Counted from the first letter of the stretch, positions 31,372-44,823 are shown. The stretch is DNA of 64,000 nucleotides from Hemerocallis citrina (GCA_017893485.1 JACEHZ010000374.1:186001-250000); one strand, 5' to 3'. Notes: generated by a model not told the origin, from the sequence alone. A program made the numbers and translations.

Positions 31372-34300
31372 CGCCTCGACCAATAAATAAAATTAGAAAT
31401 AAGTGGCACAATTCCCAGCATCAACTTCAATTTGCAATATTAACATAGTATAAACACAGAGAAAAAATAAAAAATTCTCATTTCATTAACTCTCTTTACA
31501 ACAGCACAACGGAATTAAACACTTTAAATTACAATTCTTTTTACAACACAGTGGTATTTTAAAAGCACCATAAATACAATTTTCTGTTTACAACCATTCC
31601 GTTCACAAAATATGCATAACATTAAATATTCTACCACATGCATCCATTTCTATATTAATGGTACCTACCTGTAAACATGAGGTTAGAGATATCCCTAACC
31701 CCTAAAACTACATGGGTCAGCCATAACGGTGTAAGTGATATTCAAAAGAAACACAAACTTAAATGAAAACATAAAAAATAAAATTATAAATCAACAAGTG
31801 AAACATATTAACACAGTAATAACATATGGAACATGAATTAACAGTAACTAAAACATAAATCATCAAGTGAAGCTAGGCTAAGTGTCAAGTGTAAGGAAAC
31901 AAGAAAACAAGCATGCATAATATAAGTCAAGAAAACACTATGTTTATGATGATTACTAATGCATACTTGTCAGATTCTATGCATCCCATAATACATAGGT
32001 CCGGTGCAAGCCCTTATCATTCTCCACTTGATAGGATTCAGTCCCACGTTTATGCAACTAACATACCACAGTAACTACTATAAGATTTACTGTGGTATGT
32101 TAATCTCATATTAATGCAACAATACCCCAACAGTTAACAAAAATAGTTTATTAAATAAATAGTTAACAAACAGTTTAATTAATAAACAGTAAAAACTTAA
32201 TTATAAACAATTAACACAAAATCCAACAGTTTAAATTAATAATCAGTTCACAAAACCAAACAATTTGATTAAACAAAAACCACACAGTTTGATTAACGGT
32301 TAACATAACCAAATAGTTTAATTAATATTCATTAACGAAACAGTTTAATAATGATCATTAACAAACAGTTTAATAAAAATCATTAGCAAAACAAATTAAT
32401 ATCAATTGTTGATATTATTAACAAAACAAATTAATTTTAATCATTGACAAACGATTTAATAATAATCGTTAACAAGGCAATTAATATTAATCATTAAGAA
32501 AACCCCCCTTTTAACAAAAGGTTGAATTAATAATACAACCAACCTCGCACCACTTTTCCTATAAAAGTTTAGATACCCGGTGAGTATCTAGCCCATGCCC
32601 CGGTATTTAGTGGAATCAATCCCCAACGCAAGTGTTCGGATCAGCTCCTCACACCCCGAAGGTCAGGTAATGAAACTCACACCGCAAGTCAAATGGTACC
32701 TCATTACGCAGATATCACATGAGCATCGCCTCGATCCCGATAATTAAGAAGACTAGCCACATCGCAAGTGATTGGATCTCTTCCTCACACCCCGATAATC
32801 AGTGAAACCATCTCCCACCGCAGATCATATGAGGCCCTCCTACCCATATTTCCACTTCTTTCGTGACATCTTAAACTAGTGCCTGCCCTTATTATTTTTT
32901 TTTTAGGACAACCACAGTCACCTAGAGCTAGTACACCCTACCAGACTTAATACCACAAAAAAAAGGATAAATAGCCCCACTGGCTTACCCCCAAAATTCA
33001 ATTAATCCACATGCCGGTAAACAGGATCATACTCTTTCTCTAGAGCTACAAGACTAACAAGTTTATAATCATTTTCTACGGTTCCTCATACCAACCCTAA
33101 ATATCAAACAGAACCACAACTGGGTTCATTAACAATTCATTCATTTTCAATTACTCGTCTTCAAAACATAAAAGCTCTTAACAGCCTAATTAATCTCATA
33201 TTAATGCAACAATACCCCAACAGTTAACAAAAATAGTTTATCAAATAAACAGTTAACAAAATAGTTTAATTAATAAACAGTAAAAACTTAATTATAAACA
33301 GTTAACACAAAATCCAACAGTTTAAATTAATAATCAATTAACAAAACCAAACAATTTGATTAAACAAAAACCACACAATTTGATTAACGGGTAACACAAC
33401 CAAATAGTTTAATTAATATTCATTAATGAAAACAGTTTAATAATGATCATCAACAAACAGTTTAATAACAATCATTAGCAAAACAAATTAATATTAATTG
33501 TTAACAAAAAACGATTAATTTTTAATCATTGACAAACAATTTAATAATAATCGTTAACAAGACAATTAATATTAATCATTAGGAATACCCCCCTTTTAAC
33601 AAAAGGTTGAATTAATAATACAACCAACCTGGCACCCCTTTTTCTATAAAAGTTTAATTAATACTAAACTTCAATTAAGTAAACCTCAAAAGCCAATCAG
33701 AAGCCAAAAGAAAGTCAATCAGAAACCAAAAAAAAGGTCAACCAGGAAACCAAAAATAAAATAAAAATAAAAAACCACCCCCAAGCTTCGAACGAGGGAC
33801 CTAGAGAGTTTGATTAAACAAAAACCACACAGTTTGATTAACGGATAACACAACCAAATAGTTTAATTAATATTCATTAACGAAAACAGTTTAATAATGA
33901 TCATTAACAAACAGTTTAATAACAATCATTAGCAAAACAAATTAATATTAATTGTTAACAAAAAAAGATTAATTTTTAATCATTGACAAACAATTTAATA
34001 ATAATCGTTAACAAGACAATTAATATTAATCATTAAGAATACCCCCCTTTTAGCAAAAGGTTGAATTAATAGTACAACCAACCTGGCACCCCTTTTTCTA
34101 TAAAAGTTTAATTAAAACTATACTTCAATTAAGTAAACCTCAAAAGCCAATCAGAAACTAAAAGAAAGTCAATCAGAAACAGAAAAAAAGGTCAACTAGG
34201 AAACCAAAAATAAAAATAAAAATAAAAAACCCACCCCCGAGCTTCGAACGAGCGAGCTAGAGAGTGAGGCAGTGTGGCAACACTGGAGCTCACGCTAGCC

Positions 34301-36004
34301 ACTTGGGGCGAGTGCTCTATCTACTTACTTACGAAGCTAATCCCTTTTTAAATCTTTGGTCACTGTACATACCTTAGGTCTGTAGAGACCGATCTGCCTT
34401 CTTCCTTCTCAAACTAAAAAAAATATTTTTACAGTTTACTTAATAACTGTACAAAATAAATCCGAAAAAATATATTCAAAACATTTAAAAATTATTTATA
34501 CCATGTATGTGTCCATCATAACAATTTCTAGGATTCAAATCACAAAATCCATTTTTTGCTAGAATGATAGATACATCTCAAGATCTCCTTTTTTTTAAAC
34601 AACTAATAAAAATCAAATATTAGATCATTCAATCTGAATCATGGCATATTAAAAATACCCATTATTCCAAGATCTAAATACATCTATTCATATACACATA
34701 TACAAAGGATCTAAATCATCCAAACTTTAATTTTTCAAGGCAATAATAAACTCCAAGATTCAATCTTTTTTAAATGATCAATTAAATATTTAAGATCTAA
34801 AATATCTACACATACATACAAATTTATTTAACCAATTTCATAGATCTAAGATAGATCTATCATGCCATAATATTTTACATCACACAAAGATCACCATGTA
34901 CATGAACATCAAACTATAAAAATTAGATTTTTATTTCATGATGCCAATGATTTTTAATTAACAATTTTCTTCGTTCATCTCATGATAAGAATCAACAATG
35001 CATGTTGTTCATTCAATAGATCCACATCCAAAACCTAGCACATTAATCTATTCTACCATGGAAACACAACAAGGAAATTCGAATAACTACTCACCTCAAT
35101 TTGAAGAAGTCCCAGGTTGAAGAAAATAAAAAAAAAGATTTAATCATCCTTAAGCGAAATTGGAAGAAAATCAACGAGCCGTCAAAAACTCCAACTCTGA
35201 AGCCTCCAAGGTTCAAAACAGAAAAGAAGAAAAGATGCTACTGTATAAATACAGTCGGGCTCAGATTTTTAGGGTTTCAGGTAATTTTGCACTTTAGCCC
35301 CGCAAAATTACAATATTTGCAAATATGTATATATTGACCCAAAATCTTTAATAATATGTACATAAATAAAAATCCATACTTTCTGACCATATGTGGACCG
35401 AAATCCAAGATTTCCAGGGTTTGTGCACTTTTGCACAAAAGCCCTACTAAAAATTCATATTTGCAAAAATACTCTTTTTATTCAAATTTTCATCATTTCA
35501 AATATAAATAATTTGAAATTAATTTTATCTTCAAATAATGATCCTGGCTAGCCCTAATTGGAGCAAAAACGGATTTATGTTATTTGTTTGAGGTCCAATC
35601 GTCTTTTTACGAAAAAGCCCCTCACTTTCGAAAAAATTTGCAAACATGGTTTTCATTATTCAAAAAAATTCCATAAATAAGAATTGTTATCTAAAATAAA
35701 GGATTAAATTTTCCAAGTGAAATTTCTAACTTTCATATCCAAAAATATTTGCACGTGTAAAATTGACAAATTCATAAAATAATCAAATTAATTTAAATAA
35801 GTATGAAAAATTAAAATATCATAAATAAATTAGGAAAATTAATTATTAAAAATAAAATTTTAGGAATTCAAAATCTTCTAACTTTGCACGTGTGTTGCAC
35901 ATGCAAAATTGCAATTTCATGAAAACAGTTAAAATAGTCAACTCTACCCATTTAATATTATTTAGTAATGTAAAATAAATCATTTTATTTTGCCGGGTGT
36001 TACA
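31367..36004 (-). repeat. ~4.6-kb LTR of a chromovirus-like element
   Basis: The right edge GGGTGTTACA (35995-36004) is followed by a purine-rich tract on the minus strand (AAAGGGGAAGTGA), so this is the 3' LTR of a minus-strand element. The left edge is a decayed cgtaacgcctcgacc where TGTAACACC is expected, immediately after hAT sequence. It has the same layout as the LTR at 44939-48104 (both have gattctatgcatcccata(a/c)tacatagg) but is a different family. It contains internal repeats listed separately. No gene is seen. Confidence 0.7.
32100..34240. repeat. three diverged repeats inside the 4.6-kb LTR
   Basis: Homologous blocks at about 32100-32565, 33191-33800 and 33810-34250 are made of aacagtttaattaa and caaacaatttgattaa-type text. 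The second and third are in tandem with a 454-bp period and share a tail (aagcttcgaacgag). The first is 1091 bp to the left of the second. Confidence 0.75.
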
Positions 36005-39000
36005 TCACTTCCCCTTTAGTATAGTTCTGTCCTCATAACTACTCTAACTAAAAGAAAAACAAAATACAAAACTTACAAGAGAGTTTCGGAAAATTACTCT
36101 ATGATTATTTTATAGTTAGATTTAATTAAGAATAAAACAAAAATAACATATAATTATAGCTCGAAGAGTAAAAGGTGGAAACTGACATGGCAAAAGTATA
36201 AAAAATCCAATTGAATACACAATAAATCCCAAACATAAGAATATAGTAAGACTATTCTTATAGAATAAGAAGTCAAAAGTGAAGAGTTAAAACTCAAACA
36301 TTATCAAAAGTTAATAACAATACAAACAACGAAGAAACACAAACTTTAAAGGTTATGTAAAATAGATTTGGGAAAATTACCAGTCAAAGATACATAGAAT
36401 ATGAACAAATTTAGCTAAGTAAGGAAAAATATTAATAACAATGAATGTACAAAAGAAAACAAAAGAATAATGAGTATACTAGTGAATGTTGACATTATAA
36501 TCAATACTCTAAAAACACATTAAAAGGTAACAAGCAAAATGGACCAAAATATATATACAAAAGACTTAAAAGAATTATATTGAATATTATAAATAAGTAG
36601 AAAATCTCTTTTGTTGTGGGTTCGCCTCATTGATGTCTAGCTGTAGACTTGCTCCTTAACATCAAGTTGCAGATTTGTCTCCACGACATCAGATTGCAGG
36701 TTGCCTTCTAGATACTTGGTTGCACATTTTGCCTCCCCGACATCCAGTTACAATTTGCCTCCATTGACATCTAGTTGCATATTTGCCATCTCGACATCAG
36801 GTTGTACCGAAATGGTTAAATGAAAGATGTAACCTTCCATATGCACAGGGCACTGGACATTTAATTTAAGTATGATGTTATGTTTTAAAATTCGTGATAT
36901 AAAAATAGTAGCAAAGTAAGAAATGGAGTAGAATGTCTCACGATGGAATTTTAAAATAGATGTATAGATTATAAATATCAAACACAAATAGTACAAATTA
37001 GTAGTAGTAAAAATAATTTATAAAAGTAAGGAGAAAAACAGAATAAAATACATGCATAATCATAAATGCGAATGTGAACGAGAAAATAAATATGCATTGT
37101 AGTAAATTTACACAATAAATATATTATAAAATATACAGTAATGTAGGAATTAAACAAGTGTAAAATGATATGCATAGTAAGTATGTTGAAATATACGGTA
37201 CATATATAGTAATTAGTAGGAAGTACATGTAGAAATCAAGAATGTAATGATAGTAAAAAATTGAAATAAAGTAAAATATAAGTAGTGAGTGCATATGGTA
37301 CATTCGCGAAGTATAAAGCAACAAAATTAATAAGTAGCTGTAAATGGTGAAAAGTAAATATAACAAAAGCAGTAAACAGTAAGTAATAATAAAGATATTG
37401 AATATAAGGTGCAAAAACGTAATTAATAATAAAAATTTAAATGTGCAGAGATATATCATATTTATATGAGTATAATATCACAATCAAGTTTAAATGCTCC
37501 AAAATAAATAAGACATTACAAAATAATGGAAAATATAGTATCGAAAAATCCAAGTATATATAAAATGAAAGTAAATATGCAAAAATCAAATTTAATAATA
37601 TAGTAAAAAAAATAATGAAAGAAAATAGAAGTAGCAATAATAACTTAACACGTAGTAATTCAAAACTTAATGTAATATGTAAAAGTAATAGCAAAATATA
37701 TGAGTAACGTAAAAGTGCATGAAAGTAAGAAGGATAAAAATGTCAAGAAAAAAATGAGTAAGAGTTGCAAAAAAAAGAGCTTGTGAAATGCTAAAGGATG
37801 CACTGTTGAATTACAGCAAAAATTGCAAAATAATAATGTGGACAAAAGAATAAAAAGTAAGAACCAATAGTGAGGTCACAGAATTTTTTTTAAAAGGAAA
37901 ACAAGACGATTAGTGAAAGCTTAATGATTGTACAAGTGAATAGAAATAATATAACTCGGTTAGAGATACAGAAACTAAAAATAAAATCAATCACTGACAA
38001 TAAAAGAAACCAAATAAAAAGTAGAAATAAGTTAATTACACAGAAGTTATCTAGTAAGCAAACAAATGTAAAACAGTAAAAGTGATGGGATACAAGAGTG
38101 AGAACTACAAAACTAAGAAACATTTAAAAAATATGAGAGAATAAATAATTAAAAGAATGTAGCGGAAGATAATTAAATTTAATAACTGAAAATAATACTG
38201 GCGAAAATCATAGAATCCAAAAATTATACACAATGAGTAAAATAGGAAAAAATATAGTGAACATTAGTAAGTATGATAGAAAAGATACAAGTTGAAGGGG
38301 TAATACCTTACATAATAAAATATCAAATGCAGAAAGCGGACAAAACAGGTCAAAAAAAGCTAGTGGAAAAAGTATATGCTTTATGCAAAAATTATGTATG
38401 CCCGTGGGCACGTGCCTACAACACGTATTCGGAACGATACAACATATGAAAAATCATGTAAACAGTAAGGGATGATTTATATAGATGTTTATTTGCTAGT
38501 AGAGGTTGATGTATTGATGTACTTTGAAGTAGGATTATGAAGTGATCTTGATGTTTATTGGTTTGTATATTGCAGGATTATTTATCAGCAGCTCGGGATT
38601 CAAAAATAGTATTGTGAATCTACAACAGTAGTAAATCGCAAATTCCTTGTTATGTATGGCATGAGCATAAGAGATTTCTTTTTTGATTTGGGGTCTAACA
38701 TAAGTAGAAATTCATTTTCTAACTGCATGAGTTACAATTAACGTCTCAAACTGCATGAGTTAGTTCCCTCTTGTTCTTATGTAGTTAACCATGTATGAAT
38801 TTAAAAGAGAAATTTTTTTGTGATGTATATGTGAAGTGAAATTGTAGCAAAATAGATTAAGGTACAATTTTGCATCTACAAAAATCCGAAATATAGGGAT
38901 TAAGTATGGATTTGTCCGTAAAAGCACGATCAAGCGAGTCAATTAAAGAATTTGCAATGATCTTTCAAAGCAGCAAATGCCCAAATATTCAATAATAATA

Positions 39001-39262
39001 ATCCGAAATTGCATAATAAAAAAAGCATTCTAATCAAAATTAACTTAGTGAAGTGTTCTAATCTAAAACAATTACTCAGTGAAGTAATTAAATGGATGTG
39101 AATGTTATTGAGTTATTAAAGCATAATCCGAAGAAAAAAAACATAATAAAAAATTTGAAATAATAAAAAAACATAATATATTTTTTGACATACCTAGATT
39201 AAAAAAAAGTGATGAAAGAGAAAAATAATTATGAAAAAGGAGAAAAGAGGGGGAAAAGAGAG
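36005..39262 (-). other. internal region of the 4.6-kb-LTR element, little coding content
   Basis: Directly right of the LTR edge, so it should be the 3' internal region of a minus-strand element. On the minus strand it is T-rich and gives hydrophobic chance frames. No gag, protease, polymerase or integrase motif is visible. The one protein-like trace is the nonapeptide repeat at 36625-36815. At 39262 it passes abruptly into a fragment of another LTR family. Confidence 0.5.
36625..36815 (-). repeat. 27-bp tandem repeats encoding a 9-residue motif
   Basis: About six units of roughly 27 bp with the text gacatcnagttgca and tttgcctcc. Read on the minus strand in frame with 36996-36748, they give repeated versions of LQLDVxExN (MQLDVNGGK, LDVGEAK, LQSDVVETN, LQLDVKEQV), interrupted by two stops. 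This looks like a relict repetitive protein segment; I cannot identify the protein. Confidence 0.55.
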
Positions 39263-40228
39263 AGAGAATCCCACGCACTGACATGACGCATCATGCAAGC
39301 AATCTATGGACAATTCAGCCTCCATCGTGGAATGATGGTACCACCCGTAGTCACCAAACACCCCATGAGCGTCGCCACCGGGACAATAATTCTGGAGTAG
39401 TGCTCATGTCGTGTCATGACGCATCAAGCAGACAATCTGTGAATCACTCTCACACCGCCAATCCAATGGCCCCCATACTCATGTTTTTCTCTCACTTTCA
39501 TCACATCACCACTATGTGTCTAGCCCTTAATTATTTGAATCATGAATAAAATCAATCTCCGAGAGTTAGCACTTCCCCTTTATATCGGTCTTAAACATCA
39601 ATCAATAGTATGACCAGACTTGGTCTTTTCCTTTCAATAACTCATCTCAAGAATATCTTTCAATGCCGGTATAAGGCTAAGCTACCCTTTAGCTTTCAAT
39701 TCCATTTCATATTCATAGCATTTGTGTATTCATATTCATAAGACCTTTCATAATTCATCATGATATTTGATTTCACTTTCATGTACGATTTCATGCATAG
39801 AATAAATTTCATTTATCACATTCACAATTCATTCTTTCCACATGATTCTCTTATTCCCATTTTATCAATACTAAATCTAAAATTCACACTTTCGATTTTC
39901 CATTATCAAAATCTCTTTTCAAAACTCTTTTAAACAATACAAAAGACTTTTAAAACTTGAAACCCAACAGTCAGGACAGTCGATTGTTAACGCATAGTCA
40001 GTCGACTGTTCTGCGAGGATTTAAACTCGAAACTAAACAGTCAGGGCAGCCCACTGTTAAAGCACAGTCAGTCGACTGTTCTGCGAGGATTAAAACTCGA
40101 AAACTAAATAGTCAGGACAGTCGACTGTTAACGCATAGTCGGTCGACTGTTTTGCGAGGATTAAAACTCAAAGAACTAAATAGTCAGGAAAGTCGACTAT
40201 TAAAGCATAGTTGGTCGATCAACCTCAA
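39262..40228 (-). repeat. LTR fragment of the 3.17-kb LTR family
   Basis: Matches 45523-46540 of the complete LTR nearly base for base, in the same orientation. It is cut at both ends. At about 40228 it joins directly to the integrase C-terminus of the element on its right, so the end of integrase, the purine tract and the first LTR part are deleted. Its last ~265 bp are four ~62-bp tandem repeats. Confidence 0.85.
39958..40225. repeat. ~62-bp tandem repeats with GTCGAC palindromes
   Basis: Four units built on cagtcaggacagtcgactgt, taacgcatagtcggtcgac and gcgaggattaaaactcg. The homologous array in the complete LTR (46228-46556) has about five units, so copy number differs between the LTRs. 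Confidence 0.85.
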
Positions 40229-43200
40229 ACTCTTGGTAGGTGAAACCTTCAGAAAGACAAAGTCACCAACCTCAAACTCAAGGTCCCTCCTCCGGTTGTC
40301 TGCATAGCTCTTCTGCCTACTCTGAGCATCCACCAACCTCTTCTGGATCAGATCGATCTTTTCAGAGGTCTGCTGCACAATCTCAGGCCCAAACATCTGC
40401 CGCTCCCCAACTTCAAACCAACAAACAAGTGTTCTACACTTTCTGTCATACAGAGTTTCGTACGGTGCCATCCCAATACTAGTCTGAAAACTTTTGTTGT
40501 AGGCAAACTCTACCAGAGCTAGATGCCTTTCTCAACTGCCTCCAAAATCTAAAACACAACACCGAAGCATATCCTCAAGAATACAGTTGACTCTCTCGGT
40601 CTGCCCATCGGTCTGCAGATGAAAAGTAGTACTGAAATCCGTCTTGGTACCTAAAGCTGTCTGAAGACTCCTCAAGAAATGCGAAGTAAACTGCACATCT
40701 CGATCAGACACTATGGTTAACAGAATACCATGAAGCCTGACGATCTCTCCAACGTACAGCTCGGCCAACTTATCCATAGACGAAGTGAGTTTCATCGCCA
40801 AGAAGTGAGCGGACTTGGTTAGTCGATAGACTATGACCCAAATCGCATCATTGCCCTTTGAACTCTTGGGCAAACCCGTGATGAAATCCATACTAATGTT
40901 ATCCCACTTCCATTCCAGAATAGGTAATAGTTGCAATAGACCTCCAAATTTCTGATTCTTGACTTTGACCTGCTGACAGATCTCACACTTTGCCACAAAC
41001 TCGACCACATCCTGCTTCAAACCTGACCACCAGAAATGTTACTTGATGTCCTTATACATCTTGGTACTCCCAGGATATACAGAAAAAAGAGTAGCATGTG
41101 CCTCTTGAAGAATGCTCTCCTGCAATTCTGCTTGATCCGGAACACATAGCCTCTCTCCAAACCACAACACTTCATGCCTGATCTGAAACTCTGACAACTT
41201 GCCAGCACCAACCAGCTCCTTCATCTTCAGAATCTCTACATCTTCCTTCTAACTTGTTATAATCCTTTCATTCAGCGTTGTTTGGAGCCTCAACTAAGCT
41301 AAAGATGATCCCAAGCCTTGCAAAGCAACTTCAATACCAGCCCGATCCAACTCCTCTGAAAGCTGCCTCTGAGTTGAAATCAAACTAGCCATACTGCTCT
41401 TGCAGCTAAGTGCATCAGCAAAAACATTAGCCTTCCCAGAGTGGTACTTAATCTCTGGACGAATGTCCTCAAGTACTTCCAGCCATCTTCGTTGCCTCAG
41501 ATTCAGGTCTTTCTGCTGATGCATGTACTTCAAGCTCTTATGGTCCGTGTACATGTTCAGCTTCTCACCATACACGTAGTGTCTCCATTGTTTTAAGGTA
41601 AAGATAATCGCAGCCAACTCTAGATCAGGAGTCGGATAATTCTTCTCATACGGTCTTAGTTGCCTAGACCCATAAGCGATCACTTTTCCTTCTTGTATTA
41701 AGACACAACCAAGCTCACGATGTGAAGCATCGCTGTAGACATCATACTCAATACCTGCTCTAGGAAAAACTAAAATAGGAGCAGTAGTCAGTTTCTCTTT
41801 CAACTCCTGAAAGCTTGCCTCGCACTGCTCAGTCCATTTGAAGTTCACATTCTTCTTGGTCAGACCAGTGAGTGGCATGGCTATCTGAGCATAACCCTGA
41901 ATAAATCTCCTGTAGTATCCAGTTAGCCCAAGAAAACTTTTGATTTCCTTCATTGTAGTAGGCCTTGCCCAATCCTTCACCGCCTCTATCTTCTGCGGAT
42001 TAGTTGCCGCTCCCTCCTTAGAAAGGATGTGACCTAGAAATGTCACTTCAGATTTCCAGATATCACACTTGGACAACTTGGCATACAACTCATGCTCCTG
42101 AAGCTTCCTCAAAACCACTGTCAGATGCTCTGTGTGCTCCTCCTCCGACTTGGAGTACACAAGAATATTATCGATAAACACCACAACGAAAGAATCAATA
42201 AACGGCCTCAGAACTCGATTCATCATATCCATAAAAATTGCAGGTGCATTCGTTACTCCAAACGGCATAACTAAGAATTCGTAATTCCCGTGTCGAGTTC
42301 GGAACACAGTCTTATGCACATCTTCAGCTTTTACTCGAACCTGATGGTATCCTAATCGAAGATCTATTTTGAAGAAAATAGTTGCTCCTTGTAGACGGTC
42401 GAACAAGTCTTCATTTCGGGGAATAAGATACTTGTTCTGAACAGTGGCCATATTCAGCTCTCGGTAATCGGTGCACATCCTCATCGAACCATCCTTCTTC
42501 TTTACCAACAGCACCGGTACTCCCCAAGGTGACGCATTCGGTTAAATAAAGCCTTTCTTCAACAGTTCCTCAATCTGTCGTTTGATCTCATCCTGCTCCA
42601 CAGACGCCATCCTATACGGTGCCTTGGAAATTGGTGCACTCCCTGGCTGAATAGTGATGCTGAACTCTACATCACGATGCGGGGGTAACCCAGGCAAATC
42701 TTCCAAGAATACGGTCGGATAATCCCGAACCACTGGAATTTGCTGCACCTCTACAAGAATCCCCTACTTCCTTCTGATAGGAGCAACCAAGCCTGAACAT
42801 CTTCTTTTCCCTTGGAAAGTGACTTTAGGTCCACCTGGAGCCTTCACTGTTACTTCTTTGGTCTTGCACTCGATGCTTGCACTGTACACCGATATCCAAT
42901 CAATGCCAATAATAATATCGACTCCCAAGACATTCGGCTCGATCAGATCAATCCCGAAAATTCTATCTCCAATCACGATTTTGCAGTCCGTATAGTACCG
43001 ATCAGTGGTTAAAGTCTCCCCTGATGGAATAGCTACTGCAAAAACCTTGCCTGGAAAGACTTTCGGTTCGACTCCCAAAACTTTAGCAAACTTAGGTGAT
43101 ACAAAAGTGTGAGAGGACCCAGTATTGAACAAAACAACAGCTTTCTTTCCATTCAAATAAAGTTCTCCTGTTACATAACACACACTCGTTACATAACAGT

Positions 43201-43255
43201 TTACTAAATAGGAGGGAAAAAGAAAACAACAGAAAACACTCCTAAACATCCTCAC
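40184..43255 (-). pseudogene. pol of a long-LTR chromovirus (protease, RT, RNase H, integrase)
   Basis: One reading frame spans 43255 to 40184, with point stops (at 42764, 42542, 41294, about 41250, 41039 and 40532) and no frameshift. In order: protease with VLFNTGSSHTFVS (the catalytic DTG is NTG); RT from about 42750, with [27 protein letters not shown] and FIDNILVYS (the second catalytic Asp is Asn); RNase H around 41700 ([14 protein letters not shown]); the integrase zinc region around 41150-40990; the core with MDFITGLPKSS, VSDRDVQFTS and QTDGQTERVN; then part of the C-terminal domain (EVGDFVFLKVSP). The frame ends at the deletion junction. Two catalytic substitutions and six stops make it inactive. 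Confidence 0.9.
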
Positions 43256-43300
43256 TCGTACCAGTGATGACGTGATCCACCTCTTCAGCGTCAGCTTCAG

Positions 43301-44247
43301 TCAGGAAAAATACTTGTCCCTGCTGGTACGGCTTCTTCCCGGCCTGCTGAGTTGGTCCTTTATGGACAAAACTTGCAACTTAGGGCACTGGGATCGGAAG
43401 TGACTCGACTCCCCACAGTTGTAACAATGCACCATCGGAGGTCTCACCCACGCATTCCCGGGTCTCCTAGCCACACTGACCGCGTTCGCCTTTGTCGGTT
43501 TGAACCTTTGGGCCGGCGGCTGTCCCCTGACATTTTCAGCAACTACGGGCCTCTTCCCCACATTCCAGTTGTTCCTTCAATTCTGAACAGCGTGGAACTG
43601 CTCCATTCCACCTAAGTGGTGCAGCTCGTTTGACCAACTTGTCAAACCTCCTGATGCGGAGGGGTATCATCCGCGATCTCAGACTTGGCCTCAAACCATG
43701 CTCGAACTTTTGAGCCTTCTTTGCCTTGTCCATCACCAATTCGGGATCATACCTCGAGAGCTGAGTGAATCTTGTCTCATACTCCCTAACCGACATGCCG
43801 CCTTGCTGCAGCACAGAAATTCCATGGCCTTCTTCTCCTGAACGTCTGATGGAAAATAATGACTACGGATTTCCTCCAAGAATTCCTCCCAGCCAAGAAC
43901 AATATCTCCCATCATCCGCTTCATCGACTGCCACCACACAGCCGCATCCTTCTTAAACTGCAGTGCATCCAACTTCACCTTGCTGCCCTCCGGAGTCTCC
44001 AAGACTTCGAAGATGGTCTGATCTGTCGGATCCAATTTTCAGCCGCGTCAGGGTCTGACTTCCCCTCAAACACGGGTGGCTTCATCCTTTTGAATGATTC
44101 CACGAGTTTGATTGCTTCGGGTACTGGATTCACAAGCACCCTCCCTTGGTTCTGATTCATGGCAATGGCATTGAGTGTCTGATAGACCCTCGCTAACTCC
44201 GTTTCCAAGTCCAGACCTTCTCCGCTTTGAGCTCTTCTTTCGGCCAT
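43301..44247 (-). pseudogene. gag of the long-LTR chromovirus, frameshifted
   Basis: Four overlapping frame pieces (44247-43975, 44035-43733, 43814-43536, 43561-43301) make one gag broken by at least three frameshifts. Landmarks: MKPPVFEGKSDPDAAENWI, then FKKDAAVWWQSMKRMMG and FLEEIRSHYFPSDVQ, then MSVREYETRFTQLSRYDPEL, and last a complete CCHC knuckle, CYNCGESSHFRSQC. The last piece is in frame with pol. The product would be the particle structural protein. Confidence 0.85.
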
Positions 44248-44532
44248 ATTCTAATACAAAAGATCTATTAAATTCGAAGTAGAAAACATGAATTAATCAA
44301 CTTTTCATTTCATTGAATTCTAAACTTTATACATTTGAATTTAAAACATTTCTGACATCAAATGAAAGCAATAAGAAGATACAACATTCTAGTTCCTTTT
44401 GGCTTCTCGAAGCTCTTCCCATAATTTCTCCACTTTCTCCTTCAGTACATCGTACATGTTTTTCCTCTTCTCGAGTTCCCAAACACGATGATTGAGAGTG
44501 ACAATGCTCAAATTGCACTTCGCACAATGTGC

Positions 44533-44823
44533 CTATAGCAGCTCTACTCCCTGCCTCTGAGTCTCTACCTGCCTCTGAAGAAACACAATGAGACTAATCG
44601 GAACTGGTTCTTCCTTGTCGGAGGAATCATCAGATGAATCCAGAGGTGGAGTGATCTCTCTGGACTCAGGCCATTCCTCTTCGAATTCTTCAGGATCTTC
44701 TTCGTCTGAATCAGCTTGCCCGGGGTAGTAATAATTCTCAACTATGTGCCATTCATCACCTATAGCTGGGTCGAAGTGGTCCGCCATCTTAGAGAAAGGA
44801 GAAGAAGAAGCATAGAGCAACAC
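44533..44823 (-). CDS. small acidic ORF upstream of gag
   Basis: A 96-codon frame between the primer site and gag, rich in Asp/Glu (DSDEEDPEEFEEEWPESRE). No known domain. It may be the first part of the gag polyprotein or a leader ORF. Its initiation codon lies about 115 nt inside the element. Expression is doubtful in this decayed copy. Confidence 0.4.
   Translation of the reverse strand: MLLYASSSPFSKMADHFDPAIGDEWHIVENYYYPGQADSDEEDPEEFEEEWPESREITPPLDSSDDSSDKEEPVPISLIVFLQRQVETQRQGVELL

Noticed and set aside
34235..34345. tRNA- or SINE-like segment (cttcgaacg and a possible box B)
   Set aside because: No full cloverleaf could be drawn and related text is part of the LTR-internal repeat (33785); treated as LTR sequence.
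36978..38123. Chain of hydrophobic minus-strand ORFs that look like membrane proteins
   Set aside because: T-rich complement of A-rich DNA yields Leu/Phe/Ile/Tyr runs in several frames; no start context or domain.
39957..40307. 116-residue repetitive protein
   Set aside because: Frame across the 62-bp LTR repeats and the reverse of integrase; not a gene.
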